From Nipponacmea schrenckii (taxonomy: Eukaryota; Mollusca; Gastropoda; Lottiidae), in contig CM060202.1 of the NCBI GenBank assembly GCA_030562195.1, forward strand, positions 9,548,001 to 9,612,000: a DNA stretch of 64,000 nt, read 5' to 3'. This document shows, in pieces, positions 47,827-61,500 of this stretch. Below the pieces are notes generated by a model. It was not told where the DNA came from. It did no database searches and saw nothing but the letters and a program-made list of their open reading frames with translations. Each line of letters begins with the position of its first letter. Position 1 is the stretch's first letter. The position numbers and the translations under genes were made by a program.

Positions 47827-48165
47827 AAGGCTTACAAGTGAAATGAATGAGGATTGAAGATCAAAAATGGAAATATTGTATACACAGTCTAGTCTTTTAA
47901 ACATCGAATGCCAAATATGTACTATTTATTTTATATATTATATTTTTGAATAAACAGATTCATTAACCTTCAAACTACATTACATGACGTATCTCATTTG
48001 TAGAATAACATAACAGACCACTGAGGGGTGATAGAAGTGTTAGTACTAGACTAGAAATGAATTCTAGTGGCTTGAAAATCTCGTAGAATGATAAAAAAAA
48101 ATATTTTAGATCATCATTTAACCAGATTGTATTCCTAATGCATTTGCATCTAAATTCAATCAAAA

Positions 48166-48393
48166 TCATAATTCAGGTGACCGTTCAATAATCAAGAAGA
48201 AGTAAAACAGTTGGCTTCCAACTAGGTCCATTGAGTTTCCACATGCCCAGTCTTGAAGTTTACAGTAGTTTTCGCAATTGATAAATTTACAGGCATCTCG
48301 AAATTTACATTTTTGACTGTAATCACATACTCTAACATACACAAAGAGTATAGTTTTAAAAATTATTATCAATGCCCATATTCTTCTCAACAT
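48166..48393 (-). CDS. possible small secreted Cys-rich protein (hypothetical)
   Basis: A 75-codon frame begins with ATG and a signal-peptide-like start (MLRRIWALIIIFKTILF, two Arg then a hydrophobic run). Six cysteines follow within about 30 residues, then a hydrophobic end. It lies alone between the 3' end of the 47-kb gene and that of the lipoxygenase. No introns, promoter or polyA signal were identified, and a frame of this length can arise by chance in AT-rich DNA. No family is recognised. Confidence 0.22.
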   Translation of the reverse strand: MLRRIWALIIIFKTILFVYVRVCDYSQKCKFRDACKFINCENYCKLQDWACGNSMDLVGSQLFYFFLIIERSPEL

Positions 48394-48836
48394 GACAATA
48401 ATTCATTATTTTTTAAATTTTGATAAAAGTGAGAATTAATCACATTTAAAGGTTTAGACAGTTAAAAACGCACGCATGGAAAGTTTATTAAAATATTGTA
48501 GATTTGATAATATTCGACTCATCTATTCGAAGTAGCAATTCAAACTACTTGTCAACTACGTTCATGTGAGTTATTTCCATGCATGAACCATACCTTCTGT
48601 CGTAATGAAATGGACACACGAATTATGCTTTATAAGTTTATTTTGGATTTCATGAAAGGAATAGTAAGGTGTTGAGCAGCTGAAGTGAAAAATAGTGTCC
48701 AGGAAGTCCTGTAATGAAAACAAAACGTTTTCCTCTAAAATGTTATTATTCGGCGTCTGTATGATAGAGACTGCAAGCTGCTTTATAAAGCGGATAAGTG
48801 ATAAGTGTTAGGTTACATGGTAGTTGAAGTTAAAAT

Positions 48837-51800
48837 CTATATACTGATGGAATTAGGTATTATTTCTGGGTCCAGATAGATATAAGGAATTCTTCTACTT
48901 ATATTTCTCTCTTTGATTACACCACTGATTTTCTTCAGATCTGCCCTGAATCTGTAAAAATAAATCATTATATATATATATAGTGCGTTATCAGTTTTAT
49001 AAAGAAGCAAATCAATAAATTCACTGAATTAAAAAAAAATCGCAGAACATTGCAAATAGAAAATATTATAATATCTTCTTCAATGATCTATGTCCACTTT
49101 TGGTTAGAAGTTAGATGCGTTGGTCTGCAATTACACCGACGAAAGGCGTAACTCTCCGCAATACAAATACAAAATACAAATACACGTGTACTCAGTCATT
49201 GACAAACTTACGCTTCGACAACTTTCTTAGCATTCGGATCAGCAATATACATCAATTCAAAATCTCCTAAACTATTGGTGCCTTTATCACTTAAAATTTT
49301 AGTGACAACCATAATATCTAATGAACTTTCTTTGCTAGGCAAACTTCGTAGGATATGTTTTTCATCAACATTGTCCTGTAAAATAAAATCATGTTTATAA
49401 CCAGTTGAAAAATCGGTGTGTTGTATTGTGAGCAAGTCTATGCTCTAAAGGTATCTGCTATAATTTTTTTTTTCACCATTACTTTCGAAAACAACATCTT
49501 CCTTTAAACCAGCTGGTCCTTGGCGAACCCTCTTGGCGTTGATCAGTTTCAGACTATCCATATCTATTCATGGCTAGATGGACTAAAATAGTGAAGTTCT
49601 AAATCAATACGTCTGCAACAAACCTTAGTAGTTGGTGGTGTTCCTTTAAAAGTAGCTGGATAGTTTGGTGGAAACCCATATTCTTCATATTGTGGAAAGT
49701 TGGTTGCTGCATGTACGACACTACACGTATATATTACACACGTAACAACTTTTACTATATCATCGTTAGTTTGAAATATTCCATTATGCGGTAAACCCTT
49801 AAACAAATACCAATACAATAATGCATTAATAAATGAAAAGGTAAAAATGCCAACATTCATGAACCAGAAGTTTTAAAATGATCCTCAATTTGATCAAATT
49901 ATTATATGGTTTCGAGTACAAAGATTTTGAATTATTTATTCATAATGGCTTAACAACGTTATGGTCATATAAGTGGCAGATATATCAACCCCTGTCGTAG
50001 TGAAAAGCTCAGATGCAGAGTACACCAAGGAATCTTGGGAAAATTTGAAAACTCCAACAAGAAGGGGAGATAATACACCGCTATATATAGTAATAAACGA
50101 ATACATTTTTCAATTTTTGTGGGCAGATTTTTTTTTACCTTGAGACCAACCCCTCCATTTTCTCTTTCTAAAACCAATTCTTTTCCCCATCCCTGGAGTT
50201 CCCAATCGTCAGCAATTTTATCCGCGTCATCTGAAAAAATGATGAACAATTAATTGGATATGCGCCAAGGAGGTTGTTTAGGTTTCTATCGCAGCATAGT
50301 CCAGGCTAAGAACAAACGCTTTAAGGCAGAATGCCAAAACATAATCTGCACGAAGTAAGCTATTACGAACTGTGTCTTATGCCTTTACTGCAATAGCCAT
50401 CTTTTGTGTATCACGAAAGTTTGTAAATAAAGCGATTTGATTCGTAGGGAATAATTTCATATTCTGTGATACAATAAAACTGGCTATCTGAGTCAAGGTA
50501 ATAAAATGACATTTTGAAAATGGTGTAAAAGCGGATGTAATTTCCAAATGGAAATCCAAGATGATGACATCCAAAAGAAAAGAATCTATTTCAAATTAAA
50601 TATGTTTTTGCTTTGAAGAATTAATTGAGGATGTTGTAATACGTTACCATAGTACAGATCCACGTATTCGCCAACATATTTCTGAATAGCGTTATGTAGC
50701 AATAAAGTATCGTCTCTGTAATGGTAGCCTGGTAGTACGTTTGGGTCATCCAACTGAAAAGAGACATCCAGTATTATGGGAGAAGGATTTTTCAGTTATT
50801 TGATATGCCGTTTTCACAATTTTTAACGTTTTTGCGTCTTAATCGTGTTTTGAGTCTTTTTGGTAAAATTAATCCGGAAATTCTCCAGATTCCATTTGCA
50901 TGTTATGGAAGAAAAACCAATTGCTCTTAAGTTTAAGCATGAAATGAATGTTTTCAATCCGCATCTGTATTGATGGATAGATAGTTTAATTGTTTAAGAT
51001 GAGGTTCTAAGAAAAAAAATTAGCTGCTGGTAAAAAAAAGCTTCCTCTGATCTAAAACCATCAATATGTTAAGGCCATGATTCGCAATTTTCGATGGTTG
51101 AATAACTACATGTAGATTGTCTGAAAAATAGTCTTCAGAATGACTAAGAATGATCGGGAATCGCATACATTGTTGAATAAGTAATCTCCAGAAAAAATCG
51201 AATTGTCCTTTTAAACTTTCAAACACCGATATTTCTGGACACACATGGATTTAGACAGTGAACTGTGAACACTTTTATTACTAATAAGCTTGGCTTACGA
51301 ATTCCCGTTTCTGAGACTAGATCAAATGGGCGGCGAATCTGTCCCTAATATTGAGAACTTACTCCTCGGGATTTTAAGTCGTCAGGTAAACATCCCTCTT
51401 TATCTAATCTCCACCTGTTTATTCTAAAAAAAAAAAGATACAATAAAACATGAATAATTACAAAAATCTAACACCATGTAACCGACGCAATTGAACAAAT
51501 AGATACGGCGATTTTAAGGACATTTACTATAATATATTATATTCTACGTATAGTATTCTACGTATAGTTCTAACATAGAAACAACAGACACGAAGGTTGT
51601 TCACAACCATTTTGAATCTCTACCTAGACTTAATATTTTTGAAATGCTCACAATATCCCAACAAATTCATAGCCTTTAGGGAAAAAAATGACTTCTTAAG
51701 ATCATATTGAAAATTCGAAATACATAGTTTCGTATGATTTCTTTGAATGGAAGTTATAATAATGAAACATTAGAACAAGAAAGGTTGCCACTTGCAGCCG

Positions 51801-54800
51801 TTTTAAATAATTATATCACAAATCTTCTTATATTACAGCAGGCGTGGTGAATCCGGCATGGTGTGCAGACTTCATATTGATTTTTTTCGTCAATGTATTA
51901 CGAGTTTATCAGAAACGGTTAAGCAAATATACATAAATAATAAAGTCACGCTTGAAACATACACATAAATACCCAATTTCATCAAAACACTGTTGACTAT
52001 ATTATGTTGTTTACAGGTCAAATTTAAATAATGTGATAAGGCTACGCAATTACTATAAAACTTGTTTAACAAAATACTTCGAGTGTGACTGCGATATCAA
52101 AAATATGTCCCTCTATATAATTTACAACTACAATAAACAGCTTACTATGTTTTTATCGTTGACAATACTTTTTATAACGCAGGGCAATAACTCAACACTA
52201 CTTATCTGTAAAAATCACCAATTCCACACTCCAAAGAGAAATCAGTAAGGGTATCGTAGCAAGTAGATATGAAGATCGGATAATACGTGTTTTGTCTATC
52301 GTTTTTTTTTTTATTTTACTAAAAACTATTCAACAAAATAATGCCAGTTTTGCACTTAACAGAGATCATGATAGAATATACTGTAGTCTGTTTTTTTCCA
52401 AATTGCATGATAAAGTTTCGAACTTGACCGCATCTAAAAATACATTATTATGTTTAATTATGATCGGTTATAATAAATGTTACATCTTTTGCGTTTTAGA
52501 ACCAAAATTGGCGTTTTTTTTACTAATCAAGGCCAAAAACGTAAGCAAAAATCCATTTTCGGGGTTGGCTGGAATGCACGAAAATCACAATATTCGTTCA
52601 CAAACTCCTCATCGGATCCCTTTTTCACGCTTGAGGACAAAATAAGCTTTGTACAAACTGCCTCATATATTGCATCTGCAATTTCAATTTGATGCAATTT
52701 CCCCGACGAAAAGGGCAATAATTCTGTAAATTTGATAAAATTCATACCGAATTCGAAATAATTTAGATTTCGAATCATACGTGAATACCAGATTTCATGA
52801 AGATTTGATACAATGCTCTATCGTGTTGATGTGTGGTGAAGAAGATTGGCTCAGTTAATTAGTTCAGTGACATAGAACTGGTACCGAATAAGTTTCATAG
52901 ATCAAGGAAGATAATTTGAGTCAATATACCAAAAGTGATCTGCAAATAATATTTACCCCTTCTTGATGAGTTCAAATACTCCTCTTGAACCGCAGTTCAT
53001 TACTGCATCTACCCAACCACCAGGGGCCAGCAACTTCTCTATACCTCGTCTAAATAAATGAATAAATAGTAATACGAGGAATTTCTTACGAATTGAAGAA
53101 TATTCGAAGATATGAATCTACGAAACGGGATCTGGTGTATGTTATGTGAATTAAGGCTTAACACATAATGTGTGCTTAAGTATCACTTGTTTATTCTCTG
53201 TGGTAATCATCTAGCAGCAATCATTCTCCAGAACTTAGAACTTTCGCAGTAGAAGAGGTACAAAAACGCGATTTGCAGCATAAGAGAGCAAGCAAAAGTA
53301 AGTGTGTCTGTGTAGAGTGCACCGCCCTCCTGATGTCAAAATTTTCCCCAAAGTGGTGAAGTACCACAGGTAGTTACCTGGGATGCAATAATTGTCCAGA
53401 AAAAGGGCTCGCTACGAAGACAGTTTTGTAATAATGACCTTATTTGTGGATTGTTGGGAATACACTTACGCATTGATAGCTATAATGTAAAGAAAGTGAG
53501 GAGCCAAGAGTTTAAACAATGGATGTGATCCAGACAGATTTCTGTGAGTTGCTATTGTTACTCCTTCCATTAGCAGATGAGTGTAACCTGGAATTATAAC
53601 AATTTTATTCCATTAAAGAGGGAAGAGTGTGTCATCTTTATGACATAAGTAAAAGGAGAATAATATGTTTCGATCTAGGGATCTGCACAATCACCCTTGA
53701 CTATACCAAATGTTGTGATGAAGTTAAAAACATACCCAGATGAGCAATAGCTTGGTGATAAGTACTGTCGGCATTGTTAAACCACAATTTAGCTAGTAAC
53801 CATGTATTCGGGGGATCAGTTGGTAAAAACACCTTAAGTTTGGCAAAAAAAAAAAAAAAAAAAAAAAATAGAAAGACTGTTGTCAATAAAACAAGATGAT
53901 GCGATGTTCTCAAAATACCATAATAAGTTGGGTTGAACTAGTGAAAGCAATATAAGCCTGTGGCACTCCACAGCGCTATAGATAAATAATTGTATAACAT
54001 CAACTTTCTAGGAATATATTATGCTATTACTACGGGTAAAAATATCTCGTATTTGCTAGATCTCTTTTTTTAATTCTTCTACTGCACAACAGTAAATCTG
54101 TACATTATCAATAACATATCGAGAGTGATTTGAAAGGAGCAACCCGTCTTTGCCCTTTTTCTTACCAGAAATGAATGAAGTTTCACGTCCCACTCTTGCA
54201 CAGCTGCTAATAAGCTAATGGAGACGTGCAACTCAAGGTAGTGTATTAAGGGAAATTTTGCCTAGACAGTGGTATTAGCCATCATTTCTTACCGGATTGG
54301 TCGTACAAGGTTGTTGGAATAACTGTATAGCTATTGGTCGTAGTTGCTGCTTGTTGTCCACCATAAACAAGGCAATGGGTACACATACGTTGAAATGATC
54401 GTATATATTTTTGTTTTTCTCTTTACGGACAAATACAGATGGTTTTGTGTGGACTCCTTCTAAAATTTCCAAATCAACGATAAAAAGACGCTTGTTGTCT
54501 AAAAGGTACTGAAGACTGTTGCCTTCTAGTAATGGTTTCAGCATCTCTTCAGTTACTGCTAATCTGAAATAATCCAGCACTTTGTGTTTGAATGTTGTTT
54601 GTAAAAGACGAATATTCAGTACTTGATCCCCGAAAGGAATTGACCACTGAAAAAAGAAAATGAATGAATACTTTTGTACACTTGTCCAAATCAAAACGGG
54701 CATCCCTGGCATAAGCCTCTTTTTTAATTTTAAGTGTCGATGGATCTTTAACGTGCACAGGTTTATTGTTCCATCCAAACGACTAGAATTTTTCAACCCG

Positions 54801-57800
54801 GATTATAACAAGGCAATTATGTAATGTGTTTTGGAATTTGGGTTTCATAAACAAAGCCATTTCTTATGAATAACTTGTGGTCGCTTCTGAACATATAAAA
54901 AGACTACTTTTCTGGTATGGCTTTACACAATTCTATCAAACCACTGTTGACACTTGCAATTCTTTGATTGGCAAAGTACAGGTCATCTTTCCAGCTATCA
55001 GCTCCCTGAAAACAAATTATTCTTTTGACTTTTTCTTATTAAACCTCATTAATTTCAAAGTATTCAATCACCGAAAATTTGAGATTTTAAAACTCAAAAT
55101 GAGTCTTTGTCATCATTGGACTTTTTTATAACCAAGTGTTACTCTTGAGTCTGTATGCGTCAGCACATAAATAGAAAAATCGCTTATAATGTTGTTTTTA
55201 AGGCTTTTATGCCAACGTTAGACTTATTCCTCTTAAACCTTCAGGATTTTCAAAAAATTGTTTGCCATTGTCTTCATTTTCAGCTTCTTGCATTCTATAT
55301 TTTGCTTGTTTATCTTAAGTCATTTAAATGCATGATAATGTGTTAGAGGCTAATAGACGTTGCAGTTTAGATTTGATAAAATTGTTATAATGCGATATTT
55401 GAATGGAATGTTTTCATTGTCCCTGAGATACTTCATGACTTAAAACTAGATTGATATTTATATGAAAGACGCATTTTTTTTTTAATTTACTGGTTGACAT
55501 ATTTTGATAAAAGTTTCATTCCCGCTGATTGTAGTCCTATCAATGTTATCAATTTAGCTAATCTTAATATGTCATACATTGGCGATTAAAAAAGCCTATA
55601 CCATGCGCGATCTATGAAAAAAGCCATGGACAAGTTCTGCATTAGCTTAAAAAGCTAAATCGCGTGTGTACATCGTAGAAATAAACATTTGTACTTCCAC
55701 AAAAGCCGTCAGACAGGAGCCAAACTCAAAACGTATCTTGCTTTGAACCTATATCGAACTTGTTTAAAGTTCAATATACGGGCTTACTGACTCAATTTTT
55801 ATTTTGTACTGTAAGGGGGCTTAAAGTACAAACTTGGTTTACATGGTTTACCTCAATATTACAGTGAAGCTTGTTAAGTCGGTATATTGAAATCGGGAAT
55901 AACGTTTAGACATTAATTGCCTAACTTTTAAACAAGTTACTCACCCTTGGTAGATGAAAAACACAATCGTTGTAAAGATTTTTAACATCTTCCACCTTAT
56001 CCCACGGTCCAGAAAAGAACTTGACAATTTTACTTTTAGCTAAGAGATTTGCTTTAGTACTCACAATATCCCACTGAAATAAATAGTTGTTATTAAATAC
56101 ACACGAAACAACAAAAAGATGGATACATTGTTGTTAGGCTTTTAGGTACCTCTGATTATGATTACTCAATGAGCTGTATTAATAACTTATTATAACTCAC
56201 AACAGCATACAATCACAGATCTGTCCACCAATCATGTGTAATCTACAAAATGGATCGGAGTGTTTCGGACTAAAATATTTTTCTATGCAGTTGTCAAAGT
56301 GTCTAGATGTTAGAGACTATTCTATAATCACTTCCTCTGCATGCTTTTTCATTGACTTGTTGTTGAATGAACATGTGTTTGTAATATAATGTCTATATTT
56401 CTTCTGATTTGTTTCTTTCTTATGTGGTAACATCATACGAACACCACAAAAAAGAGTGGGGGCTAAAACTCGTTTCATATCAGATCTTTATTTAATTTGA
56501 TTCCAGTTTTGACATTTTGTAACATTTTACAATATCTATCTAGAAAACGATTACTATATGAAAGGGACAAAATCTGTCCACATACAAGTCGAATTCAAAA
56601 GTAAACATTGACATGAGGCTACGTTTAACATAAAGTTGTGATCATTAGGCTAGAAATTTTTCCTCTGGGAAACCATATGATACTTTAATGAGTATGTTGA
56701 ACCGTTGAGATTCTTTAGGGGCCTCTGATGAATCTGTAACGGTTACAATTGCTTTGAATGTGACAAGTAAACCCTGTAAGCTGTGGCATTCATAGCGGTT
56801 AAATGACACAAAGCAATGCCAAGCTGTAACATAGGGACTTAAGCAGAATTGTTGACAGAAATCGATTTATGGTATTACACACTACTACGTGTTTACATGT
56901 AATTGATAATAACAAGACTATTCTTAACTTCAAAGTAAAACCTTATATGTAGAGTTATAAAAAGGACTTTTATAAATTGTAACGTACCTTATAATCAAAT
57001 GAAAATTGTTCATCTGGAGGAACATTCTTCACCTAAAATAAATTGAAACATAACATTATTCCGTACGTGAATGTTACAAAACAGATTATCATTAGGTTTT
57101 CCCTAAAATCTTTTTCGTTTAGCCCATCATAATAGATCAACATGAATTATTGTCGAAAGTATGCTAGGAGTCTACAGAGCACATTACTCCCCAAGAATAT
57201 AAAAATTACCCGTTTGGTAAAGTTGGTTTATCCTAAGATAATGGAATAATTAGTCAGAGGATGGAATAAAGTCTGCAATTTCATATGAGTGTGGTAGTGT
57301 TTTATAAATTAGTATTCTGGGAGAGCCAGTGTTTGCATTTCCTCTAACATTTCCTGTAGAGACTTCATTTACAACAACTTAGAGGGACTGAAGCTCTGAA
57401 TTCGCATTTCTGATTGGTGTCATGTATGTATTCTACCGAATCTGGCAAGTTATCTGTGTTAAGGTCGCGAATTGGAGGTGTTTTTACTTTAGTTATTTAT
57501 TCAACATTATCGATATGGGTCAGTTGTTTTGTAGCCTTTTAGATTAAGAGTATATTGAATATATTTATTATTTTCTGAGGAGAGAATTGAAGCGTAGAAA
57601 TTGTTTATGGTCGAATTGACTTTAACCATTTGTTTAAATAGGAAATTTTATTATGTTTATGACGGTAAAAAGGTAAGTATATTCATAAACATAGACATTA
57701 AACCATTTATTAACTAGCAAATTGAATAGTTAAAAACACGTCACTGATACTGCGTTTATACGTGTTGTTAACGCAAAATATTTGGAATAAAATATTAGGA

Positions 57801-60800
57801 GGTTGCACCACACAAAACTTAGCATATACACGTACGTTTATATAATGACCGTACCGTACTGTACCGTTCAAATAATATTCAAACACTGTCACTTTACATA
57901 AAGAAAAATCTAATTGTTGATGATCCATTGATATCCTTCAGATCAATAATATGCTACCCTTTCAGAATCAATTGATACAATATCGCTTCTGAATCAATTG
58001 ACACGCTATACTTTCATAGTCAAGTACTAGGTTATGCTTTCAGGATGAATGGACAATATACCCTATATGATATGCTACGGAATCAATCGATATGCTACCC
58101 TTTCAGTATCAATTAATATAATATCCTTTCGTAATCAATTGATACTCTACCCTTTCAGAATCAAGTAATGTGCTATCCTTTCAGAATGAATTGATACGCT
58201 ATCATTTCAGAATCAATTGATATGCTATCCTTTCTGAATAAATTGATACGCTACCATTTCAGAATGAATTGATACGCTATCATTTCAGAATGAATTGATA
58301 TGTTATCCTTTCTAGATAAATTGATACGCTACCATTTCAGAATGAATTGATACGCTATCATTTCAGAATGAATTGATATGCTATCCTTTCAGAATCAATT
58401 GATAGGTTATCCTTTCTGAATAAATTGATACGCGAACATTTCAGAATCAATTGATATGCTATCCTTTCTGAATAAATTGATACGCTACCATTTCAGAATG
58501 AATTGATACGCTATCATTTCAGAATGAATTGATACGCTACCATTTCAGAATCAATTGATATGCTATCCTTTCTGAATAAATTGATACGCTGCCACTTCAG
58601 AATCAATTGATATGTTATCCTTTCTAAATAAATTGATACGCTACCATTTCAGAATCAATTGATATTTTATCCTTTCTAAATAAATTGATACGCTACTATT
58701 TCAGAAACAATTGATATGCTATCCTTCTTGAATAAATTGATACGCTTCCATTCAGAATCAATTGATATGTTATCCTATCTGAATAAATTGATACGTTTAC
58801 ATTTCAGAATCAATTGACATGTTATCCATTTTAAATAAATTGATACGCTAACATTTCAGAATCAATTGATATGTTATCCTTTCTGAATAAATTGATACGC
58901 TACCACTTCAGAATCAATTGATATGTTATCCTTTCTGAATAAATTGATACGCTACCATTTCAGAATCAATTGATATGCTATCCTTTTTGAATAAATAGAT
59001 ACGCTTCCATTTCAGAATCAATTGATATGTTATCCTTTCTAAATAAATTGATACGCAACCATTTCAGAATCAATTGATATGTTATCCTTTTTTAATAAAT
59101 TGATACGCTACCATTTCAGAATCAATTGATATGTTATCCTTTTTGAATAAATTGATACGCTACCATTTCAGAATCAATTCATATGTTATCCATTTTAAAT
59201 AAATTGATACGCTAACATTTCAGCATCAATTCATATGTTATCCATTTTAAATAAATTGATACGCTAACATTTCAGCATCAATTCATATGTTATCCTTTCT
59301 GAATAAATTGATACGCTACCATTTCAGAATCAATTGATATGTTATCCTTTTTGAATAAATTGATACGCTAACATTTCAGAATCAATTCATATGTTTTCTT
59401 TCTGAATAAATTGATACGCTATCATTTCAGAATCAATTTATATGTTATCCTTTTTGAATAAATTGATACGCTACCATTTCAGAATCAATTGATATGTTAT
59501 CCTTTTTGAATAAAGTGATACGCTACCATTTCAGAATCAATTGATATGTTATCATTTCTGAATAAATTTCAGAATCAAGTAATGTGCTATCCTTTCAGAA
59601 TGAATTGATACGCTATCATTTCAGAATCAATTGATATGCTATCCTTTCTGAATAAAATGATACGCTACCATTTCAGAATGAATTGATATGCTATCATTTC
59701 AGAATGAATTGATATGTTATCCTTTCTAGATAAATTGATACGCTACCATTTCAGAATGAATTGATACGCTACCATTTCAGAATGAATTGATACGCTATCA
59801 TTTCAGAATGAATTGATATGCTATCCTTTAAGAATCAATTGATAGGTTATCCTTTCTGAATAAATTGATACGCTAACATTTCAGAATCAATTGATATGCT
59901 ATCCTTTCTGAATAAATTGATACGCTACCATTTCAGAATGAATTGATACGCTATCATTTCAGAATGAATTGATACGCTACCATTTCAGAATCAATTGATA
60001 TGCTATCCTTTCTGAATAAATTGATACGCTACCATTTCAGAATGAATTGATACGCTATCATTTCAGAATGAATTGATATGTTATCCTTTCTAGATAAATT
60101 GATACGCTACCATTTCAGAATGAATTGATACGCTATCATTTCAGAATGAATTGATATGCTATCCTTTCAGAATCAATTGATAGGTTATCCTTTCTGAATA
60201 AATTGATACGCTAACATTTCAGAATCAATTGATATGCTATCCTTTCTGAATAAATTGATACGCTACCATTTCAGAATGAATTGATACGCTATCATTTCAG
60301 AATGAATTCATATGTTTTCTTTCTGAATAAATTGATACGCTATCATTTCAGAATCAATTTATATGTTATCCTTTTTGAATAAATTGATACGCTACCATTT
60401 CAGAATCAATTGATATGTTATCCTTTTTGAATAAAGTGATACGCTACCATTTCAGAATCAATTGATATGTTATCATTTCTGAATAAATTGATACGCTACC
60501 ATTTCAGAATCAATTGATATGTTATCCTTTTTGAATAAACTGATACGCTACCATTTCAGAATCAATTGATATGTTATCCTTTTTGAATAAATTGATACGC
60601 TAACATTTCAGAATCAATTCATATGTTATCCTATCTGAATAAATTGATACGCTACCATTTCAGAATCAATTGATATGTTATCCTTTTTGAATAAATTGAT
60701 ACGCTACCATTTCAGAATCAATTGATATCTTATCCTTTCTAATAAATTGATACGCTACCATTTCAGAATCAATTGATATGTTATCCTTTTTGAATAAATT

Positions 60801-61491
60801 GATACGCTACCATTTCAGAATCAATTGATATGTTATCCTTTTTCAATAAATTGATACGCTACCATTTCATAATCAATTGATACGACATCCTTTCAGAATC
60901 AATTGAGCTATTTACTTCTTGCTATGAAGGCAAAATTATAAGAATTACTTTATATGATTATATTTAATTCAAATTAACACTTTCTTAAATAAAAATATGT
61001 TTGTTTACCTGCACTGGCATCCCCTTTTCTTTCTGGCAAAACTCATATTGTTTTCTTTTGTCTTCTAGTTCCATTTGTCTTTGGTCCAAATTATCATCCA
61101 GTTGGGGAAGCGAGGTATCTAAGTGTTTGATTTTATATCTATGTTTAGCCTTAATCCATCGGAATATCGGAAATTCATACATTTGAACATTTTCTCGATC
61201 TTCAATGACGATTCTATCCACAAACCAATCACTTAATAACCCTGCATCATCGCGCCAGATTTCAATTTTATCTATTTTCCCAAGCGGTACCAGGTATTCC
61301 TTTTTGATAGGAAACACATCCAGTTGACCCCGTTCAAAATCATTTCGAAAAAAATTATCTAAAACAATATCTTTCGTACATCGGCCTTGATTATCGTGCA
61401 GGATGATTTTCACGCTGGCATCCGTTCCAGCATACTTTTTATCTCCCGTCGAAACGTTGATAACGACATCGCGAAGCTCCTTATGCTCCAT
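48837..61491 (-). CDS. animal lipoxygenase with PLAT domain, complete (14 exons, 681 aa)
   Basis: Exons in transcript order: 61491-61009, 57032-56988, 56073-55945, 55005-54908, 54563-54293, 53832-53736, 53587-53470, 53049-52957, 51423-51363, 50753-50648, 50230-50139, 49797-49624, 49375-49212, 48951-48837. All borders are AG/GT and the 2,046-nt frame is unbroken. Residues 1-115 are a PLAT/LH2 domain; the catalytic domain follows ([32 protein letters not shown]). Iron ligands are all present: H373 and H378 ([11 protein letters not shown]), H560 and N564 (HAATN), and the C-terminal Ile (PNSISI). The enzyme would insert O2 into polyunsaturated fatty acids such as arachidonate. The residue at the stereo-control (Coffa) position appears to be Gly445 (LIKKG), suggesting an R product. 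Start: ATG at 61491 with G at +4. Overall it is closest in style to invertebrate and AOS-LOX-type lipoxygenases. Confidence 0.95.
53853..53869. repeat. poly-A tract just upstream of lipoxygenase exon 6
   Basis: A run of about 23 A (T on the coding strand) from about 53847 to 53869 forms the polypyrimidine tract of the exon-6 acceptor, whose AG is at 53833-53834. Length variation here could affect splicing. Confidence 0.5.
54236..54278 (-). mobile_element. SINE 3' fragment in lipoxygenase intron 5
   Basis: AGTGTATTAAGGGAAATTTT and GACAGTGGTATTAGCC match the end of the SINE at 62697-62740 (GTGTTAAAAGAGGGAAATTTT, GACAGTGGCATAAGCC). It lies about 15 bp from the exon-5 donor. Confidence 0.5.
54731..54800 (-). 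mobile_element. SINE core fragment in lipoxygenase intron 4
   Basis: GTCGATGGATCTTTAACGTGC and TTTATTGTTCCATCCAAACG match the core of the SINE at about 62766-62835. The frames 54275-54796 and 54549-54758 that run through it are intronic extensions of exon 5. Confidence 0.55.
57930..60905. repeat. 52-bp satellite (two 26-bp halves) in lipoxygenase intron 1
   Basis: About 57 head-to-tail units. Each 52-bp unit combines TTGATACGCTACCATTTCAGAATCAA-like and TTGATATGTTATCCTTTNTGAATAAA-like halves of 26 bp, which themselves resemble each other, so it evolved as a dimer. The left edge (57930-58150) consists of older, diverged 26-bp units. Larger blocks are duplicated: AGAATCAAGTAATGTGC at 58158 recurs at 59571. 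The palindrome TCAATTGA is in most units. Confidence 0.92.
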
Positions 61492-61500
61492 GATGAACAC

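Noticed and set aside
49440..49563. Minus-strand peptide starting [16 protein letters not shown] between lipoxygenase exons 12 and 13
   Set aside because: It does not fit the lipoxygenase alignment; exons 12 and 13 join in phase 0 without it, and no other support was found.
54275..54796. A 173-codon frame taken as one exon of the lipoxygenase
   Set aside because: Only 54293-54563 matches the family and joins in phase to exon 4; the part to the right is intron and SINE.
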